Positions 44,101 to 57,000 of a stretch of 64,000 nucleotides of DNA are shown here, in pieces. Numbering within the stretch: the first letter of the stretch is position 1; each line of letters opens with the position of its first letter. A program made the position numbers and the translations under genes. The notes under the pieces are model-generated. The model was not told where the DNA came from. It ran no database searches and saw only the letters and a program-made list of their open reading frames with translations. This stretch comes from Archivesica marissinica (Eukaryota; Mollusca; Bivalvia; Venerida; Vesicomyidae): contig CM026387.1 in assembly GCA_014843695.1 (NCBI GenBank), positions 65,809,416-65,873,415 of the forward strand, written 5' to 3'.

Positions 44101-47100
44101 TCATATGGGCAACCGGTAGCGACGATAAATAAACGTAAAACCACCACTTATTTATTTGCTTATCGTTATACATGATGGATTATTGAAGTCAATATTCGTA
44201 CTAGAATGAGAGTTTTTTTGTTTATACATTTTAAGATGAGTGGCCGAGTGGTTATGGTTGTTGACTTCAAAGCACTTGCCCCTCAGTGCTGTAAGTTTGA
44301 ATCACAATTGGGGTGTCGAATTATTTCCTGTGAGGAAGCTATCCTGCTGGTTTGTGGAAGGTTTGTGGTTCTATCTGGGTGCCCGTCCGTGTGTGAAATA
44401 CTGCTCTAATGGGCACCCAGTGTCTTCCTCCACACATACAGCTCTAGAGTCGCTATATGACCTAAACTGTCGGTGCGACTTTAGACCCCAAAAAACAAAA
44501 CAGTGAAAAAAGGTAAAATCCCCAATGATTGTGTTTAACCCATTCAACACCAAGTAACTCACATGGACTGGTCCATGATATTCATAAACCAATAAATGAA
44601 TCAGAAAATCACATTTGGACAAGTTCATTTATCAAAATGGGTAATTATGTCTAAAAATAGTCATATCACTGGCAAAAAGTGCAGATCCTGATGAGACGGC
44701 TCGTCACGAGCCGGCTCATCTGGATCTACACTTTTTGTAAGCCTATTTAGAGGTCTGTGGTGTTGAAAGGGTTAAGACTTAAATTATATTAAATCTCTTC
44801 TTAACCTAGGTGGTTGTGGCGGCGGAATCTTGACATTGAATGCTAGCGTAGAGATTAAAGTTGATGGAATCATCAGTGCTAATGGTCAAAACGGTAATTA
44901 CCTGTCCGGTGGCGGCTCCGGTGGAAGTCTCTATCTATCTACACCAGAATTGGATGGGTCTGGTACAATTGAGGTGAGTCTTGTTTGTCAGGATCTAGAG
45001 TTTGGCGGATATCTCGTACAATAGAAGTGATATTGATAGGTCAGTATCTACTTAGCAACACTTGAGTTTGGCGGATATCTCGTACAATAGAAGTGATATT
45101 GATAGGTCAGTATCTACTTAGCAACACTTGAGTTTGGCGGATATCTCGTACAATAGAAGTGATATTGATAGGTCAGTATCTACTTAGCAACACTTGAGTT
45201 TGGCGGATATCTCATACAATAGAAGTGATATTGATAGGTCAGTATCTACTTAGCAAAACTTGAGTTTGGCGGATATCTCATACAATAGAAGCGATATTGA
45301 TAGGTCAGTATCTACTTAGCAACACTTGAGTTTGGCGGATATCTCGTACAATAGAAGTGATATTGATAGGTCAGTATCTACATGTACTTAGCAACACTTG
45401 AGTTTGGCGGATATCTCATACAATAGAAGCGATATTGATAGGTCAGTATCTACTTAGCAACACTTGAGTTTGGCGGATATCTCGTACAATAGAAGTGATA
45501 TTGATAGGTCAGTATCTACATGTCCTTAGCAACACTTGAGTTTGGCGGATATCTCGTACAATAGAAGTGATATTGATAGGTCAGTATCTACTTAGCAACA
45601 CTTGAGTTTGGCGGATATCTCGTACAATAGAAGTGATATTGATAGGTCAGTATCTACTTAGCAACACTTGAGTTTGGCGGATATCTCGTACAATAGAAGT
45701 GATATTGATAGGTCAGTATCTACATGTACTTAGCAACTCTTGAGTTTGGCGGATATCTCATACAATAGAAGCGATATTGATAGGTCAGTATCTACTTAGC
45801 AACACTTGAGTTTGGCGGATATCTCGTACAATAGAAGTGATATTGATAGGTCAGTATCTACATGTCCTTAGCAACACTTGAGTTTGGCGGATATCTCGTA
45901 CAATAGAAGTGATATTGATAGGTCAGTATCTACTTAGCAACACTTGAGTTTGGCGGATATCTCGTACAATAGAAGTGATATTGATAGGTCAGTATCTACT
46001 TAGCAACACTTGAGTTTGGCGGATATCTCGTACAATAGAAGTGATATTGATAGGTCAGTATCTACATGTACTTAGCAACTCTTGAGTTTGGCGGATATCT
46101 CGTACAATAGAAGTGATATTGATAGGTCAGTATCTACTTAGCAACACTTGAGTTTGGCGGATATCTTGTACAATAGAAGTGATATTGATAGGTCAGTATC
46201 TACTTAGCAACACTTGAGTTTGGCGGATATCTCATACAATAGAAGCGATATTGATAAGTCAGTATCTACTTAGCAACACTTGAGTTTGGCGGATATCTCG
46301 TACAATAGAAGTGATATTGATAGGTCAGTATCTACATGTCCTTAGCAACACTTGAGTTTGGCGGATATCTCGTACAATAGAAGTGATATTGATAGGTCAG
46401 TATCTACTTAGCAACACTTGAGTTTGGCGGATATCTCGTACAATAGAAGTGATATTGATAGGTCAGTATCTACTTAGCAACACTTGAGTTTGGCGGATAT
46501 CTCGTACAATAGAAGTGATATTGATAGGTCAGTATCTACTTAGCAACACTTGAGTTTGGCAGATATCTCGTACAATAGAAGCGATATTGATAGGTCAGTA
46601 TCTACTTAGCAACACTTGAGTTTGGCGGATATCTCGTACAATAGAAGTGATATTGATAGGTCAGTATCTACTTAGCAACACTTGAGTTTGGCGGATATCT
46701 CGTACAATAGAATTGATATTGATAGGTCAGTATCTACTTAGCAACACTTGAGTTTGGCGGATATCTCGTACAATAGAAGTGATATTGATAGGTCAGTATC
46801 TACTTAGCAACACTTGAGTTTGGCAAATATCTCGTACAATAGAAGTGATATTGATAGGTCAGTATCTACTTAGCAACACTTGAGTTTGGCGGATATCTTG
46901 TACAATAGAAGTGATATTGATAGGTCAGTATCTACTTAGCAACACTTCAGTTTAGCAGATATCTCGTACAATAGAAGTGATATTGATAGGTCAGTATCTA
47001 CTTAGCAACACTTGAGTTTGGCAGATATCTTGTACAATAGAAGTGATATTTATAGGTCAGTATCTACTTAGCAACACTTGAGTTTGGCAGATATCTCGTA

Positions 47101-50100
47101 CAATAGAAGCGATATTGATAGGTCAGTATCTACTTAGCAACACTTGAGTTTGGCAGATATATCGTACAATAGAAGTGATATTGATAGGTCAGCTTGATAT
47201 GTCAGCATTTCACAATAGAAGTGAGCCAGGATTGGTTGGTGACAAGTTTTTTCAAAATTGCAATACAAATTCATTGTTAACGATCGCAGGTGAAGGGAGG
47301 ATCAGGAAGAAATGGAGGCGCTGGAGGGAGACTCAGTATCACCTATGGTTACGATAACTTTGTGGGAGAGTTCTACTCCAGTGGTGGTGAAGGTAATGGT
47401 GGGGAGAATGCTGCTGCCGGAACCGTCTTCACCAAGGATGAAAGCGGAAATGGAACTAAAACATTGAAGATCTACAACAAAAAAGGAGATGGGGTATGAT
47501 AGGTTGTATTGTTTATTTCACAGATACCAATAAGTGATAGGACACTTAAACATTTCATATTAGCATACACTCATTGCTTATTTCACAGATACCAATAAGT
47601 GATAGGACACTTAAACATTTCATATTACCTGGTAGCATACACTCATTGCTTATTTCACAGATACCAATAAGTGATAGGATACTTAAACATTTCATATTAG
47701 CATACACTCATTTCACAGATACCATTAAGTGATAGGACACTTAAACATTTCATATTAGCATACACTCAAAAATCCATGTTACTGTGTCGATTATTATAAC
47801 AGGGCATAAGCCAGACTCGAAATATTTAGGGATGTTTCACTCCTCCTTCAAGAAGATTTAGGTAGAAGTTGGAAACCCTATGGAGAAATAGGGGAGATTT
47901 ATATTTGGGGTGGGAGGTGGTGGGGTTCTAGCAGATATGCCAATGTCCTGGCAGTTACAGTGTTAAGGGGAGACTTATATTTGGGGTGGGAGGTGGTGGG
48001 GTTCTAGCAGATATGCCAATGTCCTGGCAGTTACAGTGTTAAGGGGAGACTTATATTTGGGGTGGGAGGTTGTGGGGTTCTAGCAGATATACCAATGTCC
48101 TGGCAGTTACAGTGTTAAGGGGAGATTTATATTTGGGTGGGAGGTTGTGGGGTTCTAGCAGATATGCCAATATCCTGGCAGTTACAGTGTTAAGGGGAGA
48201 CTTATATTTAGGTGGGAGGCTGTGGGGTTCTAGCAGATATGCCAATGTCCTGGCAGTTACAGTGTTAAGGGGAGACTTATATTTGGGGTGGGAGGTGGTG
48301 GGGTTCTAGCAGATATGCCAATGTCCTGGCAGTTACAGTGTTAAGGGGAGACTTATATTTGGGGTGGGAGGTTGTGGGGTTCTAGCAGATATGCCAATGT
48401 CCTGGCAGTTACAGTGTTAAGGGGAGACTTATATTTGGGGTGGGAGGTGGTGGGGTTCTAGCAGATATGCCAATGTCCTGGCAGTTACAGTGTGAAGGGG
48501 AGACTTATATGTAGGTGGGAGGTGGTTTGTGAAAGTTTGGTGGTTCCATCAGGTGCCTATCTGTGACTGAAATACGGCACCTGAGGTCTTCTCCCACTAG
48601 TAATAACTGGTGAGTCGCGATCTAACCATAGGTGTTTATGCGACTCTATATCCAATAACAACTACCTTCATCTGTTAGGATTATGTTGGTGTATGTCCGG
48701 ACTGCTGGGGCATTGTCATTCATTATAGAATACTCTCTTCCTTAACTTAGTTTGACGGATCTGTAGTCCAGTGGTAACACGCTGGACTGGTAATCCACGG
48801 ATCACAGGTTCGATCCCCCGTCTGACCCTAATAAAAAACAGTCTTATAGATGGGACGCTAAACCGAGGTCTAGTGTCAGTGCTTTACACCGTGCACGTAA
48901 AAGAACCAGAGGAGACTCTGGAATTGGTCTCTGTCTGTATCATTGCACTATCCTCCAAAAATCTAAAATGACTAATCTCTTCAGTAGGCGGCGTCGCTCA
49001 TATGGGCAAACGATAGTTATGATAAATAAACGTAAAACACACACAGCTTAGTTTGATCAGCATTTCTGCATAGAAATCTTTGTTGTTCTATTTCTTTTTT
49101 GATTACTATTCTTCATACATTCTGCTTTTAGAATCGTAAGACCAGAATCACAATTCCAGAGACTAAATCTGAGGACCATGACATTGATGTACTTGACCTT
49201 GGTAACTATGCTGAAGTTGGTATTCTAGCAACGGATGCTGATGACAACCCTATCGAAGGGGACCGGGAATTATATCTAAAGGTAAATCAAGTTTGACCTT
49301 ATAATATTTTTGCTAGCTTGTTGGGATAGGCGAGTCATCTGCTTACCTGTGTCTGTCATCTGTTCACCTGTGTCTGTTCACCTGTGTCTGCCGTCTGTTC
49401 ACCTGTGGCTGTTGTCTACTATCCCTGTCTACATTCAAACTATCTCTGTCTACATTCAAACTATCTCTGTCTACATACTTGTCATTCTTGTGTACATTCA
49501 GAATATCCCTGCCAACAATCAGACTATCCCTGTCTACATTCAAACTATCTATGTATACATACATGTCATCCTTATGTACATTCAGACTATCCTTGTCTAC
49601 AATCAGACTATCCCTGTCTACAATCAGACTATCCCTGTCTACAATCAGACTACAAAATATCTCTATCGACATACATGTCATCCTTATGTACATTCAGACT
49701 ATCCCTGTCTACAATCAGACTATCCCTTTCCACAATCAGACTATCTATATCTACATACATGTCATCCTTATGTACATTCAGACTATCCTTGTCTACAATC
49801 AGACTATCCCTGTCTACAATCAGACTATCCCTGTCTACAATCAAACTATCTCTATCTACATACATGTCATCCGTATGTACAATCAGACTATCCCTGTCTA
49901 CAATCAGACTATCCCTGTCTACAATCAGACTATCCCTGTCTACAATCAGACTATCCCTGTCTACAATCAGACTATCCCTGTCTACAATCAAACTATCCCT
50001 GTCTACAATCAGACTATCCCTGTCTACAATCAGACTATCCCTGTCTACAATCAAACTATCCCTGTCTACAATCAAACTATCCCTGTCTACAATCAGACTA

Positions 50101-53100
50101 TCCCTGTCTACAATCAGACTATCCCTGTCTACAATCAAACTATCCCTGTCTACATACATGTCATCCTTATGTACAATCAGACTATCCTTGTCTACAATCA
50201 GACTATCCCTGTCTACAATCAGACTATCCCTGTCTACAATCAGACTATCCCTGTCTATAATCCAACTATCTCTATCTACATACATGTCATCCTTATGTAC
50301 ATTCAGACTATCCCTGTCTACAATCAGACTATCCCTGTCTACAATCAGACTATCCCTGTCTACAATCAAACTATCTCTATATACATACATGTCATCCTTA
50401 TGTACAATCAGACTATCCATGTCTACAATCAGACTATCCCTGTCTACAATCAGACTATCCCTGTCTACAATCAGACTATCCCTGTCTACAATCAGACTAT
50501 CCCTGTCTACAATCAAACTCTCTCTATCTACATACATGTCATCCATTTGTACATTCAGACTATCCTTGTCTACATTCAGACTATCCCTGTCTACAATCAG
50601 ACTATCCCTGTCTACATTCAGACTATCCTTGTCTACCATCAGACTATCCCTGTCTACAATCAGACTATCCCTGTCTACAATCAGACTACAAAATATCTCT
50701 ATCGACATACATGTCATCCTTATGTACATTTAGACTATCCCTGTCTACAATCAGACTATCCCTTTCCACAATCAGACTATCTATATCTACATACATGTCA
50801 TCCTTATGTACATTCAGACTATCCTTGTCTACAATCAGACTATCCCTGTCTACAATCAGACTATCCCTGTCTACAATCAAACTATCTCTATCTACATACA
50901 TGTCATCCTTATGTACAATCAGACTATCCCTGTCTACAATCAGACTATCCCTGTCTACAATCAGACTATCCCTGTCTACAATCAGACTATCCCTGTCTAC
51001 AATCAAACTATCCCTGTCTACAATCAAACTATCCCTGTCTACAATCAGACTATCCCTGTCTACAATCAGACTATCCCTGTCTACAATCAAACTATCCCTG
51101 TCTACATACATGTCATCCTTATGTACAATCAGACTATCCTTGTCTACAATCAGACTATCCCTGTCTACAATCAGACTATCCCTGTCTACAATCAGACTAT
51201 CCCTGTCTACAATCAGACTATCCCTGTCTACAATCAAACTATCTCTATATACATACATGTCATCCTTATGTACAATCAGACTATCCATGTCTACAATCAG
51301 ACTATCCCTGTCTACAATCAGACTATCCCTGTCTACAATCAGACTATCCCTGTCTACAATCAGACTATCCCTGTCTACAATCAAACTCTATCTACATACA
51401 TGTCATCCATTTGTACATTCAGACTATCCTTGTCTACATTCAGACTATCCCTGTCTACAATCAGACTATCCCTGTCTACATTCAGACTATCCTTGTCTAC
51501 AATCAGACTATCCCTGTCTACAATCAGACTATCCCTGTCTACATTCAGACTATCCCTGTCTACAATCAGACTATCCCTGTCTACATTCAGACTATCCTTG
51601 TCTACAATCAGACTATCCCTGTCTACAATCAGACTATCCCTGTCTACATTCAGAATATCTCTGTCTACATACATGTCATCCTTATGTACATTCAGACTAT
51701 CCTTGTCTACAATCAGACTATCCCTGTCTACAATCAGACTATCTCTATCTACATACATGTCATCCTTATGTACAATCAGACTATCCCTGTCTACAATCAG
51801 ACTATCCCTGTCTACAATCAGACTATCCCTGTCTACAATCAAACTATCTCTATCTACATACATGTCATCCTTATGTACAATCAGACTATCCCTGTCTACA
51901 CTCAGACTATCCCTGTCTACAATCAGACTATCCCTGTCTACAATCAAACTATCCCTGTCTACAATCCAACTATCTCTATCTACATACATGTCATCCTTAT
52001 GTACATTCAGACTATCCTTGTCTACAATCAGACTATCCCTGTCTACAATCTGACTATCCCTGTCTACAATCAGACTATCCCTGTCTACAATCAGACTATC
52101 CCTGTCTACAATCAAACTATCCCTGTCTACAATCAGACTATCCCTGTCTGCAATCAGACTATCCCTGTCTACAATCAAACTATCCCTGTCTACAATCAAA
52201 CTATCTCTATCTACATACATGTCATCCTTATGTACATTCAGACTATCCCTGTCTACAATCAGACTATCCCTGTCTACAATCAGACTATCCATGTCTACAA
52301 TCAGACTATCCCTGTCTACAATCAAACTATCCCTGTCTACAATCAAACTATCCCTGTCTACAATCAGACTATCCATGTCTACAATCAGACTATCCCTGTC
52401 TACAATCAAACTCTCTCTATCTACATACATGTCATCCTTATGTACAATCAAACTATCCTTGTCTACAATCAGACTATCCCTGTCTACAATCAAACTATCC
52501 CTGTCTACAATCAGACTATCCATGTCTACAATCAGACTATCCCTGTCTACAATCAGACTATCTCTATATACATACATGTCATCCTTATGTACATTCAGAC
52601 TATCCTTGTCTACAATCAGACTATCCCTGTATACAATCAGACTATCCCTGTCTACAATCAGACTATCCCTGTCTACAATCAGACTATCCCTGTCTGCAAT
52701 CAGACTATCCCTGTCTACAATCAAACTATCCCTGTCTACAATCAAACTATCTCTATCTACATACATGTCATCCTTATGTACATTCAGACTATCCCTGTCT
52801 ACAATCAGACTATCCCTGTCTACAATCAGACTATCCATGTCTACAATCAGACTATCCCTGTCTACAATCAAACTATCCCTGTCTACAATCAAACTATCCC
52901 TGTCTACAATCAGACTATCCATGTCTACAATCAGACTATCCCTGTCTACAATCAAACTCTCTCTATCTACATACATGTCATCCTTATGTACAATCAAACT
53001 ATCCTTGTCTACAATCAGACTATCCCTGTCTACAATCAAACTATCCCTGTCTACAATCAGACTATCCATGTCTACAATCAGACTATCCCTGTCTACAATC

Positions 53101-54045
53101 AGACTATCTCTATATACATACATGTCATCCTTATGTACATTCAGACTATCCTTGTCTACAATCAGACTATCCCTGTATACAATCAGACTATCCCTGTCTA
53201 CAATCAGACTATCCTTGTCTACAATCAGACTATCCCTGTCTATAATCCAACTATCTCTATCTACATACATGTCATCCTTATGTACATTCAGACTATCCTT
53301 GTCTACAATCAGACTATCCCTGTCTACAATCAGACTATCCTTGTCTACAATCAGACTATCACTGTCTATGATCGAATCGTTTAGGTCGCTGATTGCAAAT
53401 CATTTGCCCCTCAATGCTGTAGGTTCGAATCCCGCTGGGGGTGTCGAATTCTTTCAAGTGAGGAAGCTATTCAGCTGACATGTGGTAGGTCAGTGATTTG
53501 TATAGACCTGCTGTCTGGTCCCAATATGCATTTACATAGAATGTGCTGCCAACATGGCCTTCAGTTTGATAGTTGACTGAATGAATTCCAGTCACTTTGT
53601 GAATTGATTGGTAGTTTATACAAATTTATTTTAGCTCGATTGCGAAACAAGTCCTTACAACTTATATTAATCAAACTCGAGACCACGTTCCTGATGGAAT
53701 CCATCGCCACGAGGGAGAGTGAAGAGGCAATGTGGAATTTAAATGCCTTGCCTAAGGGTACAATTGTAATGGCTCCAGCGGGGCTCGAACTCTGGGGTGT
53801 TTCGCACTTGAAGCGAACACGCTACCACTGCGCTATCACGACTTCCATGTGGTAGAGCATGTATAGTACCTTCTATGTTGTTTTGTTTTGTAGCTTGTAG
53901 AAGGAGACTATACAGCTACGGTACACGTTGATGCTGGGAAGTGGCTGAATATTGACTTCAAAGACTCTGCTGTCCTCTCTTTCAGCCTATCAGTTTACCC
54001 GGTGAGTGAAAACTGCTAATTTTTATTGATTTTTTTTATTATATG

Positions 54046-54088
<43 letters not shown>

Positions 54089-57000
54089 GCAAAGTTTATT
54101 TAGCAAATCGACATAATACATGCCTTTGGCTAATGAACAGTATAATCATATATACATTCTTATAATCACAAACAATCTTTCGTTAATATGGTAGTTTACA
54201 TATGATATATGTATACACACTTAAATTACACTATTTGATTACTTAACACATAGGCTTCCTGTAAAAAATTTAGAAATGTTTACAAGAACTCTTCTTTTAT
54301 CGGTTGACATAAGAGAATTGAATTTCTGTAAATTCGGCCAAGATACGGTTGGCATGTATTTAGATCGAATATCAGAATATTTCTGGCATATAAATAAAAC
54401 ATGATATTCAGCTTTTACAACATTTAATTGACCGTGTTGACACATTCGGTTTATTCTTTCAGTACCGGTATATCGACCAGTTTCAATAGCGAGGCTATGC
54501 GATGATATATCATTAGCTTGTCTTCTAAAATGTTCCCCTTCTGCCATTGGCTGTTCTTTCACAAGGTCTTATATCATCATTTCCTAATCTTGGTTTATAA
54601 ACCCATTTTGTACTCGCTCAGTACATAGACCTCCTCCATGGTTGAGTGGTTACGGTTGCTGACTTGTATACCACTGTAACCTATCATCACTGATAGTCAC
54701 TGGTTCGAGCCCCTCTCAGACTGTGTGTCTCTTTATATGAAAAAATTGGCATTTTCGTATGGAGGTTGGTGCTTGTACTGGTTAACCGCTAGAGCATGCC
54801 CAGGAAAGGTATTGTTAAGTAAACTGCCCATCGCTGATATGGGCAATCGGTAGCGACGTTAAATAAACTTAAAAAATAGCTTAGTACACAGGGCTCAAGC
54901 TAGACTCAACATTTTAGGAGAAGTCACTTCTCCCTCCAGATGATTTAGGGAGAAGTGAGAACATTTAGTGAGAAGTGGGGAGACTTTTGAATGACTGCAA
55001 ATCGTGAAACCGTATTTAGTCGAGGTTTGCAGGAACTATATATATATGTAGAATCGCCCTCTAGCGTAAGCCCTGGTACATATATGTAGAATCGCCCTCT
55101 AGCGTGAGTCCTGGTACATATATGTAGAATCTCCCTCTAACGTGAGCCCTGGTACATATATGTAGAATCGTCCTCTAACGTTAGCCCTGGTACATATATG
55201 TAGAATCGCCCTCTAATGTGAGTCCTGGTACATATATGTAGAATCGCCCTCTAGCATAAACCCTGGTACATATATGTAGAATCGCCCTCTTGCGTAAGCC
55301 CTGGTACATATATGTAGAATCGCCCTCTAGCGTAAGCCCTGGTACATATATATAGAATCACCCTCTAGCGTGAGCCCTGGTACATATATGTAGAATCGCC
55401 CTCTAGCGTGAGCCCTGGTACATATATGTAGAATCGCCCTCTTGCGTAAGCCCTGGTACATATATGTAGAATCGCCCTCTTGCGTAAGCCCTGGTACATA
55501 TATGTAGAATCGCCCTCTAGCGTGAGCCCTGGTACATATATGTAGAATCGCCCTCTAGCGTGAGCCCTGGTACATATATGTAGAATCACCCTCTAGCGTA
55601 AGCCCTGGTACATATATGTAGAATCGCCCTCTTGCGTGAGCCCTGGTACATATATGTAGAATCGCCCTCTTGCGTAAGCCCTGGTACATATATGTAGAAT
55701 CGCCCTCTAGCGTGAGCCCTGGTACATATATGTAGAATCGCCCTCTAGCGTGAGCCCTGGTACATATATGTAGAATCGCCCTCTAGCGTGAGCCCTGGTA
55801 CATATATGTAGAGGGAGAATATAACCCGCTTTGCTAAACAAATAATTCTTTTTTATTCATTATTTGATTATTTACCAGTCAGGCCAACATTTTATGGCAT
55901 ACAACTATCTGAAATTAAACTTGCATACCCTTCTATGAATGTATATGACTTATATGTCCTGTCCGTATCCATCTTTGTGTGAATTTCCTCACATACAGCT
56001 GACATGTATACTAATAATTTAAGTTGTACCATGGATGATCTTTTAACCAAATCTGACAAACGGGATATCGCAAATCTGGACTAAATACATTTTATATGTA
56101 CCATGTACTATATTTTACTTTGTTTTATTTAACTGCATTGTGCGTGTTTCAAGTTACCATGGATGATTTCAGCCTCCACACACTTTAACCCTTTCAACAC
56201 CACAGACCTCTAAATAGGCTTACAAAAAGTGTAGATCCAGATGAGCCGGCTCGTGACGAGCCGTCTCATCAGGATCTGCACTTTTTGCCAGTGATATGAC
56301 TATTTTTAGACATAATTACCCATTTTGATAAATGAACTTGTCCAAATGTGATTTTCTGATTCATTTATTGGTTTATGAATATCATGGACCAGTCCATGTG
56401 AGTTACTTGGTGCTGAATGGGTTAACCACGCCCAATATAGTTCATACCCCAATGGAAATTATTAACCCATGATTCATTCCTTAAATAATGACAGACTGGG
56501 AGAGTGAACCTGCCGTCGGATACGTACCTGAAAGGCGTGACTGTTTCTGACTACGGTGGATTAATAACGGGCTTGGAAACTTTCATGATCTCTCGTGGAG
56601 GATCGGTAAATGTCTATCCGCCCTCGTCCGACGATCCAAACTTTAAGAACATCGAATATGATTTGGACACCATCAGTCTCCTGGACGGAGGATCGTTGAC
56701 CTACTTTGGAACTGCTGAGAATGACGATGTGTTTAAAATTAACCTAACAGGCGACCTAATGATTAGAGGGGGCGGTCAATTGAATGTCAACAAACTCGTT
56801 CTTAATGGTAACTTTCTTTGTAATTTGATGTCTATTCAAATTTATTTTCGCTCAATTGCGAAACAAGTTCTTATAACTTATATTAATCACTCTCGATACC
56901 TCATTCCTGCTGGAATCCATCGCCACGAGGGAGAGAGTAGGGGCATGTGGAATTTAAATGCCTTGCCTAAGGGCACAATCGTAACGGCTCCAGCGGGGCT

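Noticed and set aside
49310..53478. Frames of up to 1,301 codons (NQTIPVY, DRDSLIV repeats)
   Set aside because: 21-bp minisatellite artefact, open on both strands.
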